Below, in pieces: positions 49,892 to 59,700 of a DNA stretch of 64,000 bases; the stretch's first letter is position 1; every line of letters starts with the position of its first letter. This DNA is from Lactobacillus johnsonii (lineage in GTDB: Bacteria > Bacillota > Bacilli > Lactobacillales > Lactobacillaceae). The stretch spans positions 1,736,001 to 1,800,000 of the forward strand of contig NZ_CP047409.1 in the NCBI RefSeq assembly GCF_013487865.1, read 5' to 3'. The notes beneath the pieces are model-generated. The model saw only the letters and a program-made list of their open reading frames with translations, did not search any database and was not told where the DNA came from. The position numbers were made by a program, and so were the translations under genes.

Positions 49892-50683
49892 TTATTTCTT
49901 AAAAGCATGAACGCCATAAACAAATAAATAAATTCCAACTTCAATAATCGAAATAAAGAAAGTGACCGGTAAATTAGTTACGTATCCTAAAACTAAACCT
50001 GCCCAAACTCCAAACAATGCGATCCCAACTGACCAACATAACATAGCAGGAATTGTCTTACCTAAGTAGCGAGCACTTGAAGATGGCAAAGTTAATAAAA
50101 TAAAGACTAATAATGATCCGACAACTTGTGCACCAATTGAAACAGCTAAAGCCAAAGCAATTAAAAATACTACTGAAACTAAGCTTGTATTAATATGATG
50201 GCTAACTGCCCCTACATGATCAAATGAATCATAGTTTAACTGTCTTAAAACTAGGAAAATTATTGCTAAAACAAAGAGAGAAAGAACAACTAGTTGAATG
50301 ACTCCATCTCTATCAACTCCAATAATTGAACCAAATAAGATGTTAGTCGCATAGCGACTATTACCGCCAGCAATAGCTAAAAATAGTACACCCAAGCCAA
50401 TAAACAAGGCTGAAATCGCACTAATTGCGGATTCTTTCTGATCACTTCTCATGGATAATTCACCAACACTGATTGAGCCAAGCAAAGTAAAAAGAACCAT
50501 GCCCCAGAGAGGAACCCAACCAATCCAAACCGCAAAAGCGGCTCCGGCAAAACCAATTTCTGATAGAGTGTGAGCTAAGAATGAAAAACTTCTAGCTACA
50601 ACATATACACCCACTATTCCACAGGTAATAGCAATAAAAGTACTAGCTAGAAATGCATAGCGCATAAAATCATATGCAAACAT
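49892..50683 (-). CDS. Metal ABC transporter permease (ZnuB/MntB family)
   Basis: The 263-residue membrane protein has about eight helices of the ABC-3 family (FLAHTLSEIGFAGAAFAVWIG near the start is the coupling-helix region, and VGSLLVFILLTLPSSSARYL near the end). It forms the channel for Zn2+ or Mn2+. Its ATG overlaps the last base of the ATPase stop codon, so both are translationally coupled. It is the last gene of the operon. Confidence 0.9.
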   Translation of the reverse strand: MFAYDFMRYAFLASTFIAITCGIVGVYVVARSFSFLAHTLSEIGFAGAAFAVWIGWVPLWGMVLFTLLGSISVGELSMRSDQKESAISAISALFIGLGVLFLAIAGGNSRYATNILFGSIIGVDRDGVIQLVVLSLFVLAIIFLVLRQLNYDSFDHVGAVSHHINTSLVSVVFLIALALAVSIGAQVVGSLLVFILLTLPSSSARYLGKTIPAMLCWSVGIALFGVWAGLVLGYVTNLPVTFFISIIEVGIYLFVYGVHAFKK

Positions 50684-51342
50684 TATTCTTCACCCACCTC
50701 TTCAGTTAAGTCTTTAATTTTACCAGCAATTAAACCTTTATCCTTAAATAAAAGATAATCTTTCATATATTTCTTAGCTAGAGGAATGTCATGAGTTGTA
50801 AACAAAACAGTCATTGCGTGTTTTTCGTTTAAGTGCTTAATCAATGACATTAACTCTTCTTTAGCAACTGGATCTAAGCTAGCTGTTGCCTCGTCTAAAA
50901 TAATGAAGTCTGGTTTATCTAACAAAGCTTGAGCTAAATATGCACGCTGCTTTTGACCTCCGGAAGCTTCGCCCATCCTAGTATTTTGAATATCTAGTAA
51001 ATGGGTCTCTTTTAAAATTTGATTTACTCTCGCCTTCACCCGAGCGTTCTTAAATAAAGGAGTATTAAGTTCTACAAAGGCCCGGATTGAGAGGGGATAA
51101 TCAGCATCCAGATTTCTAAATTGAGGTACATAACCAACTTTTGTATCCGGCGCAAACTTAAACGATCCTGTCGTTGGTTGTAACATTCCCATCAAAATTC
51201 TAATCAAGGTTGTTTTTCCTGTACCATTTGCACCAAGTAGAGCTGTCATCGACCCCTTCGATAGGGTAAAATTCAAGTCTTTAAAAATTACCTTATCCTC
51301 AAATTTCATCCCCAGGTCTTTAACTGTTAATATATCAGTCAT
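50683..51342 (-). CDS. Metal ABC transporter ATP-binding protein
   Basis: The 219-residue ATPase has Walker A GANGTGKTT (about 35-43), the signature ASGGQKQRAYLAQAL, Walker B FIILDEATASLDP and an H-loop TTHD. It powers the permease next to it. The ribosome site GAGGAG precedes ATG 51342; the substrate-binding protein gene lies 38 bp upstream. Confidence 0.92.
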   Translation of the reverse strand: MTDILTVKDLGMKFEDKVIFKDLNFTLSKGSMTALLGANGTGKTTLIRILMGMLQPTTGSFKFAPDTKVGYVPQFRNLDADYPLSIRAFVELNTPLFKNARVKARVNQILKETHLLDIQNTRMGEASGGQKQRAYLAQALLDKPDFIILDEATASLDPVAKEELMSLIKHLNEKHAMTVLFTTHDIPLAKKYMKDYLLFKDKGLIAGKIKDLTEEVGEE

Positions 51343-51380
51343 CTCACTGCTCCTCTTCTCATTTAATAACCTGATCCCAT

Positions 51381-52280
51381 TTAATTCTTTTGAATATCAG
51401 CTAGTTTTTGATAATTTTCTTTCATCCAAGCTAAGTAAGTAGTGTTATTAGGAATAGTTTCCCGAACATTTAAAACTGGAACATTGTTCTTTTTTGCAAG
51501 TTTAACAAAAGACTTAACTGTTGAGCTACTTGCCTGAGTATTATTAACAAAAAAGGCAATCTTCTTTTGTTTAATAGAATTGTTCATTTCATTAATCGTC
51601 TTAGGACTAGGATCTGTACCATTTTCGATAGCTTCTTCAAATTCCTTATCGCCTATTTTATAGCCAGCTTCTTGCAAAGCATAGTCAAAGACTGGTTCAC
51701 TAACAAAAACTGGTTTTTGATCACCCTTATTAGCCTTAGCTAGCTGTTTGATTTTGTCGATCTTGGCTAAGTATTTTTCGCCATTTTCCTTAAAATAAGC
51801 GGCATGCTTCTTATCTAACTTAGATAAACGTTTAACCAAATAATCAACGTACTTAGTTGGCATATCTAAATTGTACCAAATATGTGGATTATCTCCGCTC
51901 TTTAATCCCATCAAGTCTTCACCGACTAAGACAGGCTTTTTATCAACAGATTTCGCTAACTTATTCATCCATGAATCATAACCTAGCCCATTTGCAACGA
52001 TAATATTTGCCTGAGCTACCTTTTTAGCATCTGCTGTTGTCGGATCAAAATCGTGTGGATCAACGCTACTTTTATCAATAATTGCAGTCGCTGTTCCATA
52101 TTTTCCAACAATATTTTTAGCAATATCTGAATAGACATTAGTTGTTGTAACTATCGAAATCTTATTTGATTGACTAGTAGAGTTCTGCTTATTCGAACAT
52201 CCTACTGTTATCAATGATAAAAGCGTCACTAAGGCCATAATAGAAATAAATTTTGTAATTTTAGAGTTAAAATTTTGCAT
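51381..52280 (-). CDS. Metal-binding lipoprotein of the ABC transporter (cluster 9)
   Basis: The start ATG 52280 lies eight bases after a perfect AGGAGG; the frame extends six codons further without a site. The signal peptide ends in a lipobox (ITVGCSNK) so the mature protein is lipid-anchored. The cluster A-I fold shows ligands His in DPHDFDP, His in NPHIWYN and, at the third position, Glu in SEPVFDYAL. Glu at this place is seen in Mn-binding PsaA-type proteins, while Zn types usually have His. The fourth Asp is not evident (VNNTQASSS). So the metal is Mn2+ or Zn2+. First gene of the operon. Confidence 0.85.
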   Translation of the reverse strand: MQNFNSKITKFISIMALVTLLSLITVGCSNKQNSTSQSNKISIVTTTNVYSDIAKNIVGKYGTATAIIDKSSVDPHDFDPTTADAKKVAQANIIVANGLGYDSWMNKLAKSVDKKPVLVGEDLMGLKSGDNPHIWYNLDMPTKYVDYLVKRLSKLDKKHAAYFKENGEKYLAKIDKIKQLAKANKGDQKPVFVSEPVFDYALQEAGYKIGDKEFEEAIENGTDPSPKTINEMNNSIKQKKIAFFVNNTQASSSTVKSFVKLAKKNNVPVLNVRETIPNNTTYLAWMKENYQKLADIQKN

Positions 52281-52310
52281 AAATATCCTCCTGTGCAAAA
52301 CAAAAAAGCA

Positions 52311-52378
52311 TTAAGTTAGAAAATTCAGCATAAGTTCTAACTTAAAGTTAGACTAAGCTAATTTTTTTATTATGTCAA
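52311..52378 (-). promoter_or_regulatory. Promoter and operator of the metal ABC operon
   Basis: TTGACA (complement of 52373-52378) is followed by 17 bases and TAGTCT, a weak -10. TCTAACTTAAAGTTAGA (52336-52352) is a perfect 17-bp palindrome overlapping the -10 and start site; a further half-site TTAAGTTAGA is at 52311-52320. The layout suits a repressor site for the ArsR-type or another metalloregulator. Confidence 0.6.
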
Positions 52379-52397
52379 CATTTTTCTAGATAGACAA

Positions 52398-52429
52398 ATA
52401 GCACCAAGACGTCTCAGACTTGATGCTAT
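52398..52429. terminator. Hairpin after the ArsR-type gene
   Basis: ATAGCACCAAGAC (52398-52410) and GACTTGATGCTAT (52417-52429) pair with few mismatches. There is no long T-run, so it might be a weak terminator or a structured leader element; the remainder of the 52281-52582 gap shows no gene. Confidence 0.4.
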
Positions 52430-52582
52430 CAATAAGTGTAAATAATAAAAAATTTTGCTGAATTTTTAATTTAATGCTTTTTCTCTAAAATTACATCTTT
52501 ATATAAACATATTTTTATATGTTTGTCAAAAGTGTTTAGAAAAAAGACAGTCAAAATTGCTGTGATTATTCAAGCTTTTAAA

Positions 52583-52870
52583 CTAAAAATCTTCGTTAAC
52601 ATGCCGTCTCAAGACATCTAGAATCTTAATTACATGCTTATCTTCTAAACTATAGTAGCGCTCTTGCTTAACTTGCTCACTCTTAACTAGCTTAGCCTCT
52701 TCCAAGATCCTCAAGTGTCTAGAAATAGCTGGCTGACTAACATCAAACTGTTTTACCAAGTTATTTACACTACTTTTTTGATTGTCATTTAAGTAATAAA
52801 GAATTTGAATTCGAATGGGATGATTCAAAGCTCTAGTAACTCGAATAATTTGATCGTTCAACTTGTTCAC
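52583..52870 (-). CDS. ArsR/SmtB-family metalloregulator
   Basis: The 95-residue winged-helix repressor has the ArsR HTH (FDVSQPAISRHLRILEEAKL, about 43-62). It has no Cys. In the last helix, D-K-H and, 11 residues on, H-V-N-E match the Asp/His and His/Glu zinc ligands of the alpha-5 site in SmtB, which suggests a Zn2+ (or Co2+) sensor. It lies directly upstream of the metal uptake operon on the same strand but is separated by about 300 bp and the palindromic operator. Metal binding usually releases such repressors from DNA, so control of an uptake system would be unusual. Confidence 0.85.
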   Translation of the reverse strand: MNKLNDQIIRVTRALNHPIRIQILYYLNDNQKSSVNNLVKQFDVSQPAISRHLRILEEAKLVKSEQVKQERYYSLEDKHVIKILDVLRRHVNEDF

Positions 52871-52891
52871 CTATCTCAACTTATATTTAAT

Positions 52892-53677
52892 TTATGAGAG
52901 TAACTCAAGAATTTTCTTTTGCACACTTGATTCTTCACTAGATCCAATGATTTGATTAGCAGCTTTCTTTGCATCTGGAAGAGCAGTCGCCGTAGCAAAG
53001 CTGGTACCCGCAAACTTAAGCATACCAACATCATTACCACTATCACCAAATGTTACCATTTCACTAGATTTAATCTTAAGCTTTTTACCCAAATATTCTA
53101 AACCTACAGCTTTATTCATTCCTTTAGTCTGCATATCAATAGCAGTACTTGCACCTGAAACAAAACCAATCTGTGGATAGTCTTCTCTAAGTTTATCTAA
53201 AACCTTAGGCATCTCATCTTCTGGAACACGAAGACTTACTTTAAAAATACGATCATCGATATCGTTAAAGCTATCAACAACTTGAATTTTCTTAACGTAC
53301 TTTTTTAGATCTTCCGCAAATTCTTTTCCACTGCTTTTTTCAACATATGCACTAGTTACACCAGCAACAATAGCGTTATATGGTAATTTTTCCACAATTT
53401 CAAGCATTGTTTGATAATCCTCCTCAGATAAATCAGATATTTGAAGAATCTCATTTCCATGAGCTACTAACGCACCATTCTCAGCCACAAAATACATATG
53501 CTTATTAGCTCTTGGAAAACGATCGAGGATATTCTCATACTGATTACCACTGGCAATAACAAATTTTATATCACGATCCTGCATGATTTGAAATTCTTTT
53601 TCAAAGAGCTCCTTATCATAAGTCTTATCTTCTCTTAGCCACGTACCATCCATATCAGTTGCAATAAGCTTAATCAT
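52892..53677 (-). CDS. Cof-type HAD-superfamily phosphatase
   Basis: The 261-residue cytoplasmic hydrolase has the nucleophile motif DMDGTW near its N-terminus, motif II IASGN, a C2-type cap domain, and the acidic GDSGNDVGML at the end. The Cof/YbiV group dephosphorylates sugar phosphates, FMN or pyridoxal phosphate. ATG 53677 fits the family start; a GTG at 53689 is an alternative. It ends 21 bp before the ArsR-type gene begins, so the two could share a transcript. Substrate unknown. Confidence 0.85.
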   Translation of the reverse strand: MIKLIATDMDGTWLREDKTYDKELFEKEFQIMQDRDIKFVIASGNQYENILDRFPRANKHMYFVAENGALVAHGNEILQISDLSEEDYQTMLEIVEKLPYNAIVAGVTSAYVEKSSGKEFAEDLKKYVKKIQVVDSFNDIDDRIFKVSLRVPEDEMPKVLDKLREDYPQIGFVSGASTAIDMQTKGMNKAVGLEYLGKKLKIKSSEMVTFGDSGNDVGMLKFAGTSFATATALPDAKKAANQIIGSSEESSVQKKILELLS

Positions 53678-53722
53678 TTTCAGTCTCACTTTCCACTTTT
53701 ACTATCCACACTCCACTATACT

Positions 53723-53752
53723 AAAAAACGCCACCCGGAGGTAGCGTTTTTC
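53723..53752 (-). terminator. Terminator of the adhesin gene
   Basis: AAAAACGCCACC and GGTAGCGTTTTT form the stem with loop CGGA; on the minus strand a T-run follows, 24 bp past the adhesin stop codon. Confidence 0.88.
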
Positions 53753-53776
53753 ATAAAACTATTTTATTCAACTAGT

Positions 53777-56700
53777 TTAATCCTTTTTGCGTTTTCTCGT
53801 GCCTGCTAAGCCTAAAATTGACGCAATGGTTGCTAAACCTAGTCCAATAATTCCTGCATTAGAATGTTTATGACCCGTTTGAGGCAATGAGACATCCTCA
53901 GTTGTAGCTGCTTCTACTGTACCAGGTTCTTTGTTTTCCACAGTTTCTACTTTATTAATAGTAGTATCAATGGAAAATTGTTCTGGAAGAATAGGAGCAT
54001 CATTCGTTGATTCAGTTGGAGTTTCAACTTTATCTGGAGCTTCTGAATCTACAGGATCCTTTGGTTCTTCTGGATCCACTGGGTCAACAATATCCTTATT
54101 GTAAACTACAGTTTCAATAATATCGTCAGTATTACTATCTATATTTTCAAGACTGCCAATTTCTTTCCTATCTGGAGTGTAGCCGGTAATATCTGGAGAA
54201 ATGACTTGTATAAACGTAGTTCCATCAAGTGCTGTCCATTTAATTCCATCGGAAATCTTTCGGCCATCTTCATCTAAGATAATAACTTCGCCAGTTACTT
54301 TATCAATAATGGCTGTACCACGGAATCTTAACTTTTGAACTACGTCATCTTTTGCTTTAGTCCCATCTGCATAAACATATTTAATTGTACGGGTAATCGT
54401 TTTATCTAAAGCTATTGAATCAAATGGATATTTTGGTCCATCTGGATTGTCTGGATTAATTGGATCTTCTTCAGTGAATTTATCATCAGGAGTAACTGTA
54501 ACTGTTCCATGCTTGAAGATTACATAGAAGGTCTTTGTATCTTCACCGAATTCTCCACCACTATAGCCATTCTTGACTAATTCATAGCCTAAGCTTTCAT
54601 AGTATTTAATCTTATCTGCTGTACTGTAGTTAATTGTTTCGTTGTACTTACCATTAACTACTGCAGTTTCTAATTGTTTACCTGTAGTCTCATCAACATA
54701 GATAATTTCAGCTTTAGCTGCATTTGCAGTGTAGATAACTGTTGTTTCTAGGTTCTTACTATCTTGGTTGATTCCTTCAACTGCACTAACTACTCCTTTA
54801 TCTGGGCTGTAGCCTACAATTGTTGGAGAAACTACTTCGATAAACGTTGTTCCATCACTAGCGGTCCAAGTTAATTTACCTAGAATTGGGTTTCCATTTG
54901 CATCAAGCTTTACATTGCCATTTTCGTCGATTTCTACATATTGACCAGTTACCTTATCAATCACACCTGAACCAACAAAAGTTAAAGTTTGTGTGTGACT
55001 TGGCTTAGCTGTTGTTCCATCTGCATAAACATAGTGGACAGTATTAGTTACATCCTTGTTTAAGTTAGCAGAATCAGCTGGGTATTTTGGCCCATCTGGA
55101 TTGTCAGGATTAATTGGTTCATCTGGCTTACCTGGTTTTTCTGGAGTTATAACTACTGTTCCATGCTTGAACGTTACATAGAAAGTCTTTGTGTCTTCAC
55201 CAAATTCTCCACCAATATAGCCATCCTTGACTAATTCATAGCCTAAGCTTTCGTAGTATTTAATCTTATCGGCTGTACTGTAGTTAATTGTCTCGTTGTA
55301 CTTACCATCAACTACTACATTTTCTAATTGTTTTCCTGTACTTTCATCAACATAGATAATTTCAGCCTTAGCTGCATTAGCTGTATAGACAACTGTTGTT
55401 TCTAGATTCTTACTATCTTGGTTAATTCCTTCAACTGCATTAACTACTCCTTTATCTGGAGTGTAGCCGACAATTGTTGGAGAAACTACTTCGATAAATG
55501 TTGTTCCATCACTAGCTGTCCAAGTTAATTTGCCTGGAATTGGGTTACCATTCTCATCAAGCTTAACATTACCGGTTTCATCAACTTCTATATATTGACC
55601 AGTTACCTTGTCAATCACACCAGAACCAATGAAAGTTAAAGTTTGTGTGTGACTTGGTTTAGCTGTTGTTCCATCTGCATAAACATAGTGAACAGTGTGA
55701 GTTACATCTTTATTTAAAACACCTGAATCAGTTGGATATTTCACATCTCCCCCTGGATTGATATTTTCACCAGGTTTTCCAGGATTATCTGGATGCACAT
55801 GAACAACACCATGCTTGAACGTTACATAGAAAGTCTTTGTGTCTTCACCAAATTCTCCACCAACATAACCATCTTTGACTAATTCATAGCCTAAACTTTC
55901 ATAGTATTTAATCTTATCTGCTGTGCTGTAGTTAATTGTCTCGTTGTACTTACCATCAACTACTGCAGTTTCTAATTGCTTGCCTGTAGTCTCATCAACA
56001 CAGATAATTTCTGCCTTAGCTGCATTTGCAGTGTAGATAACTGTTGTTTTTAGGTTCTTACTATCTTGGTTAATTCCTTCAACTGCATTAACTACTCCTT
56101 TATCTGGAGTATAGCCTACAATTGTTGGAGAAACTACTTCGACAAATGTTGTTCCATCACTAGCTGTCCAAGTTAATTTGCCTGGAATTGGGTTACCGTT
56201 CTCGTCAAGCTTAACATTACCATTTTCATCGACTTCTACATATTGACCAGTTACCTTGTCAATCACACCTGAACCAACAAAAGTTAAAGTTTGTGTGTGA
56301 CTCGGCTTAGCTGTTGTTCCATCTGCATAAACATAGTGGATAGTATTAGTTACATCCTTGTTCAAGTTAGCAGAATCAGCTGGGTATTTTGGTCCATCTG
56401 GATTGTCTGGGTTAATTGGTTCATCTGGCTTGCCTGGAGCTTCTGGATTTACAACTACCGTTCCATGCTTGAACGTTACATAGAAAGTCTTTGTGTCTTC
56501 ACCGAATTCTCCACCAACATAACCATCTTTGACTAATTCATAGCCTAAGCTTTCGTAGTATTTAATCTTATCTGCTGTGCTGTAGTTAATTGTTTCGTTG
56601 TACTTACCATCAATTACTGCAGTTTCCAATTGCTTGCCTGTAGTCTCATCAACATAGATAATTTCTGCATTAGCTGCATTTGCAGTATAAGTAACCACAA

Positions 56701-59700
56701 TTACCTTGTTTGGAGTATTTTCAGTTACAGAACTTCCAGAAACCCAAGTTTTATCTGCTGTATAACCAGCTAGAGTAGGTGATATTACTTCAGCAAATTT
56801 CGGATCTGTTATATCTGCTATCCAAGTAAGTGTCCCTTCAATTGGTTGTTTATTTTCATCAACAACAATCTTGCCATTTTCATCAAGAACTACATATTTT
56901 CCAGTTGTTTTATCTACAACACCGTATGCTGTAAATTTGATATTTTGCTTATTACTTTCAGCTGCGGTACTACCATTTTCAAAAACATATTGAATCTCTT
57001 GAATTACTTCTTTAATGTAATCTTCTGATCCGTAAGCAGGGCTATCGGGATTCGTTGGATCAATAATGATCAAATCTCTAGTTAAATGAATTGTAAAGTT
57101 ATTCTTAGCTTCATCTGCAGAATAGTAGTAATCTTTACCAAATTCATAGTCACTACTTACAAGTTTGTATCCACTTTCTATAAACAGGTTAAGGACATTT
57201 TCATGGTTTTGTTTCCAGTTAATTTGATGATCCACTTTACCCTGTACTTCATCCCTACTGATAACTAGTCCAGTTACATCATCAATGTATTGGATGCTAG
57301 CTCCTGTTTGATTTGCATAATAAAGAACTTCTTCAGTGATATTATCAGAACTTCCACTTACTATCTTAGCTTCTACAATTCCTCTATCTGTGCCATATCC
57401 TGTAACCTTTGGTGATTCTACTTGAGCAAAAGTATAGTTCATATCGCCAGCTTCAGTTATCCAAACGATATCACTAATCCAAGCTTTATCAACAAAGTCA
57501 TATTGGCCCGTTCCAATAAATGTAACTTTTTGAGTAACAGAATTTGCAGCTTCTTGGCCTTTATTAGGTCCATCCGCATAAACATAAGTAATCACTCGGT
57601 TTACTTCTTTATTTTGTGTATTTTCAGCGATTTTATGTTTTAAAACAACCCTAAAGTCATTACAGCCAGGATTGTACTCTGCATCCCCAAATGTTGTGGC
57701 ATAAGTTAAAGGATTACTTACTAGGATATAGTTATTATTTTCATAGTCTTTGATGCTATTTAAAACATTCTCAATTATTTGATAGTTAATTACTTCCCGG
57801 TAATTACCAGCAATATTGATAGTTGATCCAAGTTGCTTATTAGAAGTTTCATCCCAAAAAGTAATTGTACCAACTTGTGCTTTTTTCTCATAAACAATAT
57901 TTTCTACTCTATGCTTTACATCCTGATCTACTTTATCTGCAGTACTCCATTTTTGCGTAGTAGTGTAACCAACAATATCTGGAGATTTGATCGATTCAAA
58001 GACATCCGTCTTAGAAGTCCACTGTAAACTAGCGTCCTTATTGGTAATTTCAATAGCAATTAAGTAACCATCATCGTGTTCAACTTCTGTTACTTCTACA
58101 ATCTTTCCAGTCACTTTATCACGATAACCATTCGTCTTGAAAATGGCTGTTTGTGTAACTGAATCATGTAGCTTATTACCAACCCCATCTACATAGTTGA
58201 TAATTTTATCTACAGATTGTGATTCATTAATTTCTTCAAGACCATGCTTTAACTCAATCTTAAATTCTAAATCTTTTACATCAAATTTTGTTCCTGGTTT
58301 AAAATCATTGCTAATAACTACATATCCTCTATCAATCAAGTCTTGGAGTGTAGTACTTAAGTCAACAAAATTAATTACAGAATATACTTTTCCAGTTGCA
58401 TTTAATTCTGCAACTTTACCACCATTATTCTCTAAATTATCTAAATCAACAATGGTAATTGTAGCTTTAGCATCCTCACGTAAACGATATACAACCTTGA
58501 TATCTTTACCCGGATCTTCTGGAGTTACAAATTCAATATCAGCAATATATCCCTCAATAACCGGTGTATAGGTTAGACCAGCCTTAGTCGGATCATCTTT
58601 ATCATTGTTAAATTTTACAGATGGATGAATTTCTTTCCCGTTTTCATCAACTAAAATTAAAGAACCTAATTCTTTATAAACAAACTGTACTTCATGAGCT
58701 GAGTCAGTTACAAATGGGTTTCTTGCTGTGTAATTATTATGAGAGAACTTAACTGATTGACCAGCTTCTACAGTATGGCTTTCAATAACCTTAGTCATGT
58801 CTTTGCCATCATACATCAAAACTTCCATCTTACCAGTAGCGTCAATTTGACGGTAAACTACTGTATAATCTACAGTTAATTGATCAATAGTACCTTCATT
58901 TTTATCTCCAGCACTGTAGTATACTTTCTTATAGTAACTACCATCTCCAAATTGAGAAAGTGTTCCAGTAAATGAACCAGTAGGAAGTTTTGAAGCATCT
59001 AAGTAAAAGCCATTAATTAGCTGTTTGTATTGATCAACGTTGTCAACAATAAATCCTTGCCCAGTCCAACCAGATACGTTAACGTTTGGATATTTATCAG
59101 TGCCTGGAATTTCTATTAAATTGCCATTTTGATTGTAATAGTATTTAATCACAGACTGTTCAGTATAAACTGGGATAATTTCACCAATTGAACTCGCATC
59201 TATGCTAGTACTATTGCCTAGACAATATTCAATTCTTGTACTTCCCACAACTGTACTAGCGTTTCCAACAGGCGTTTCACTTCCATTAATAGAAATATTA
59301 GATTTACCACTGTTAACTACTAAAAATTTTACAGTGTGCCACCCATTGACTACATCAATATTCTTAAAATGGCCTGCTTGAATAGTATGGGTAGACAAAA
59401 TTTCAGTAAAACTATTGTCAGTTACATATGCATAAAGATTGTCATCGGATAGATTATTTCGATTTACAGACAAGATAAGCTTTTTGTTATCACTACTCAC
59501 AAAACTTGTACCATTCAAGTTTAAAATTTGATAAATGTACCTATTATCACCAATTAAATCTCCCGCTTTTTTCGGATAATTATCCGCATCTGTTCCCAGA
59601 ATAGTTACAGCAGCTTTACTTTGAACTTCCTTAGCATTTGACTGAATAGTCGTATTTTCTTTAACTACTGATTCTTCAATTGGAGAAACTTCATTTTCAA

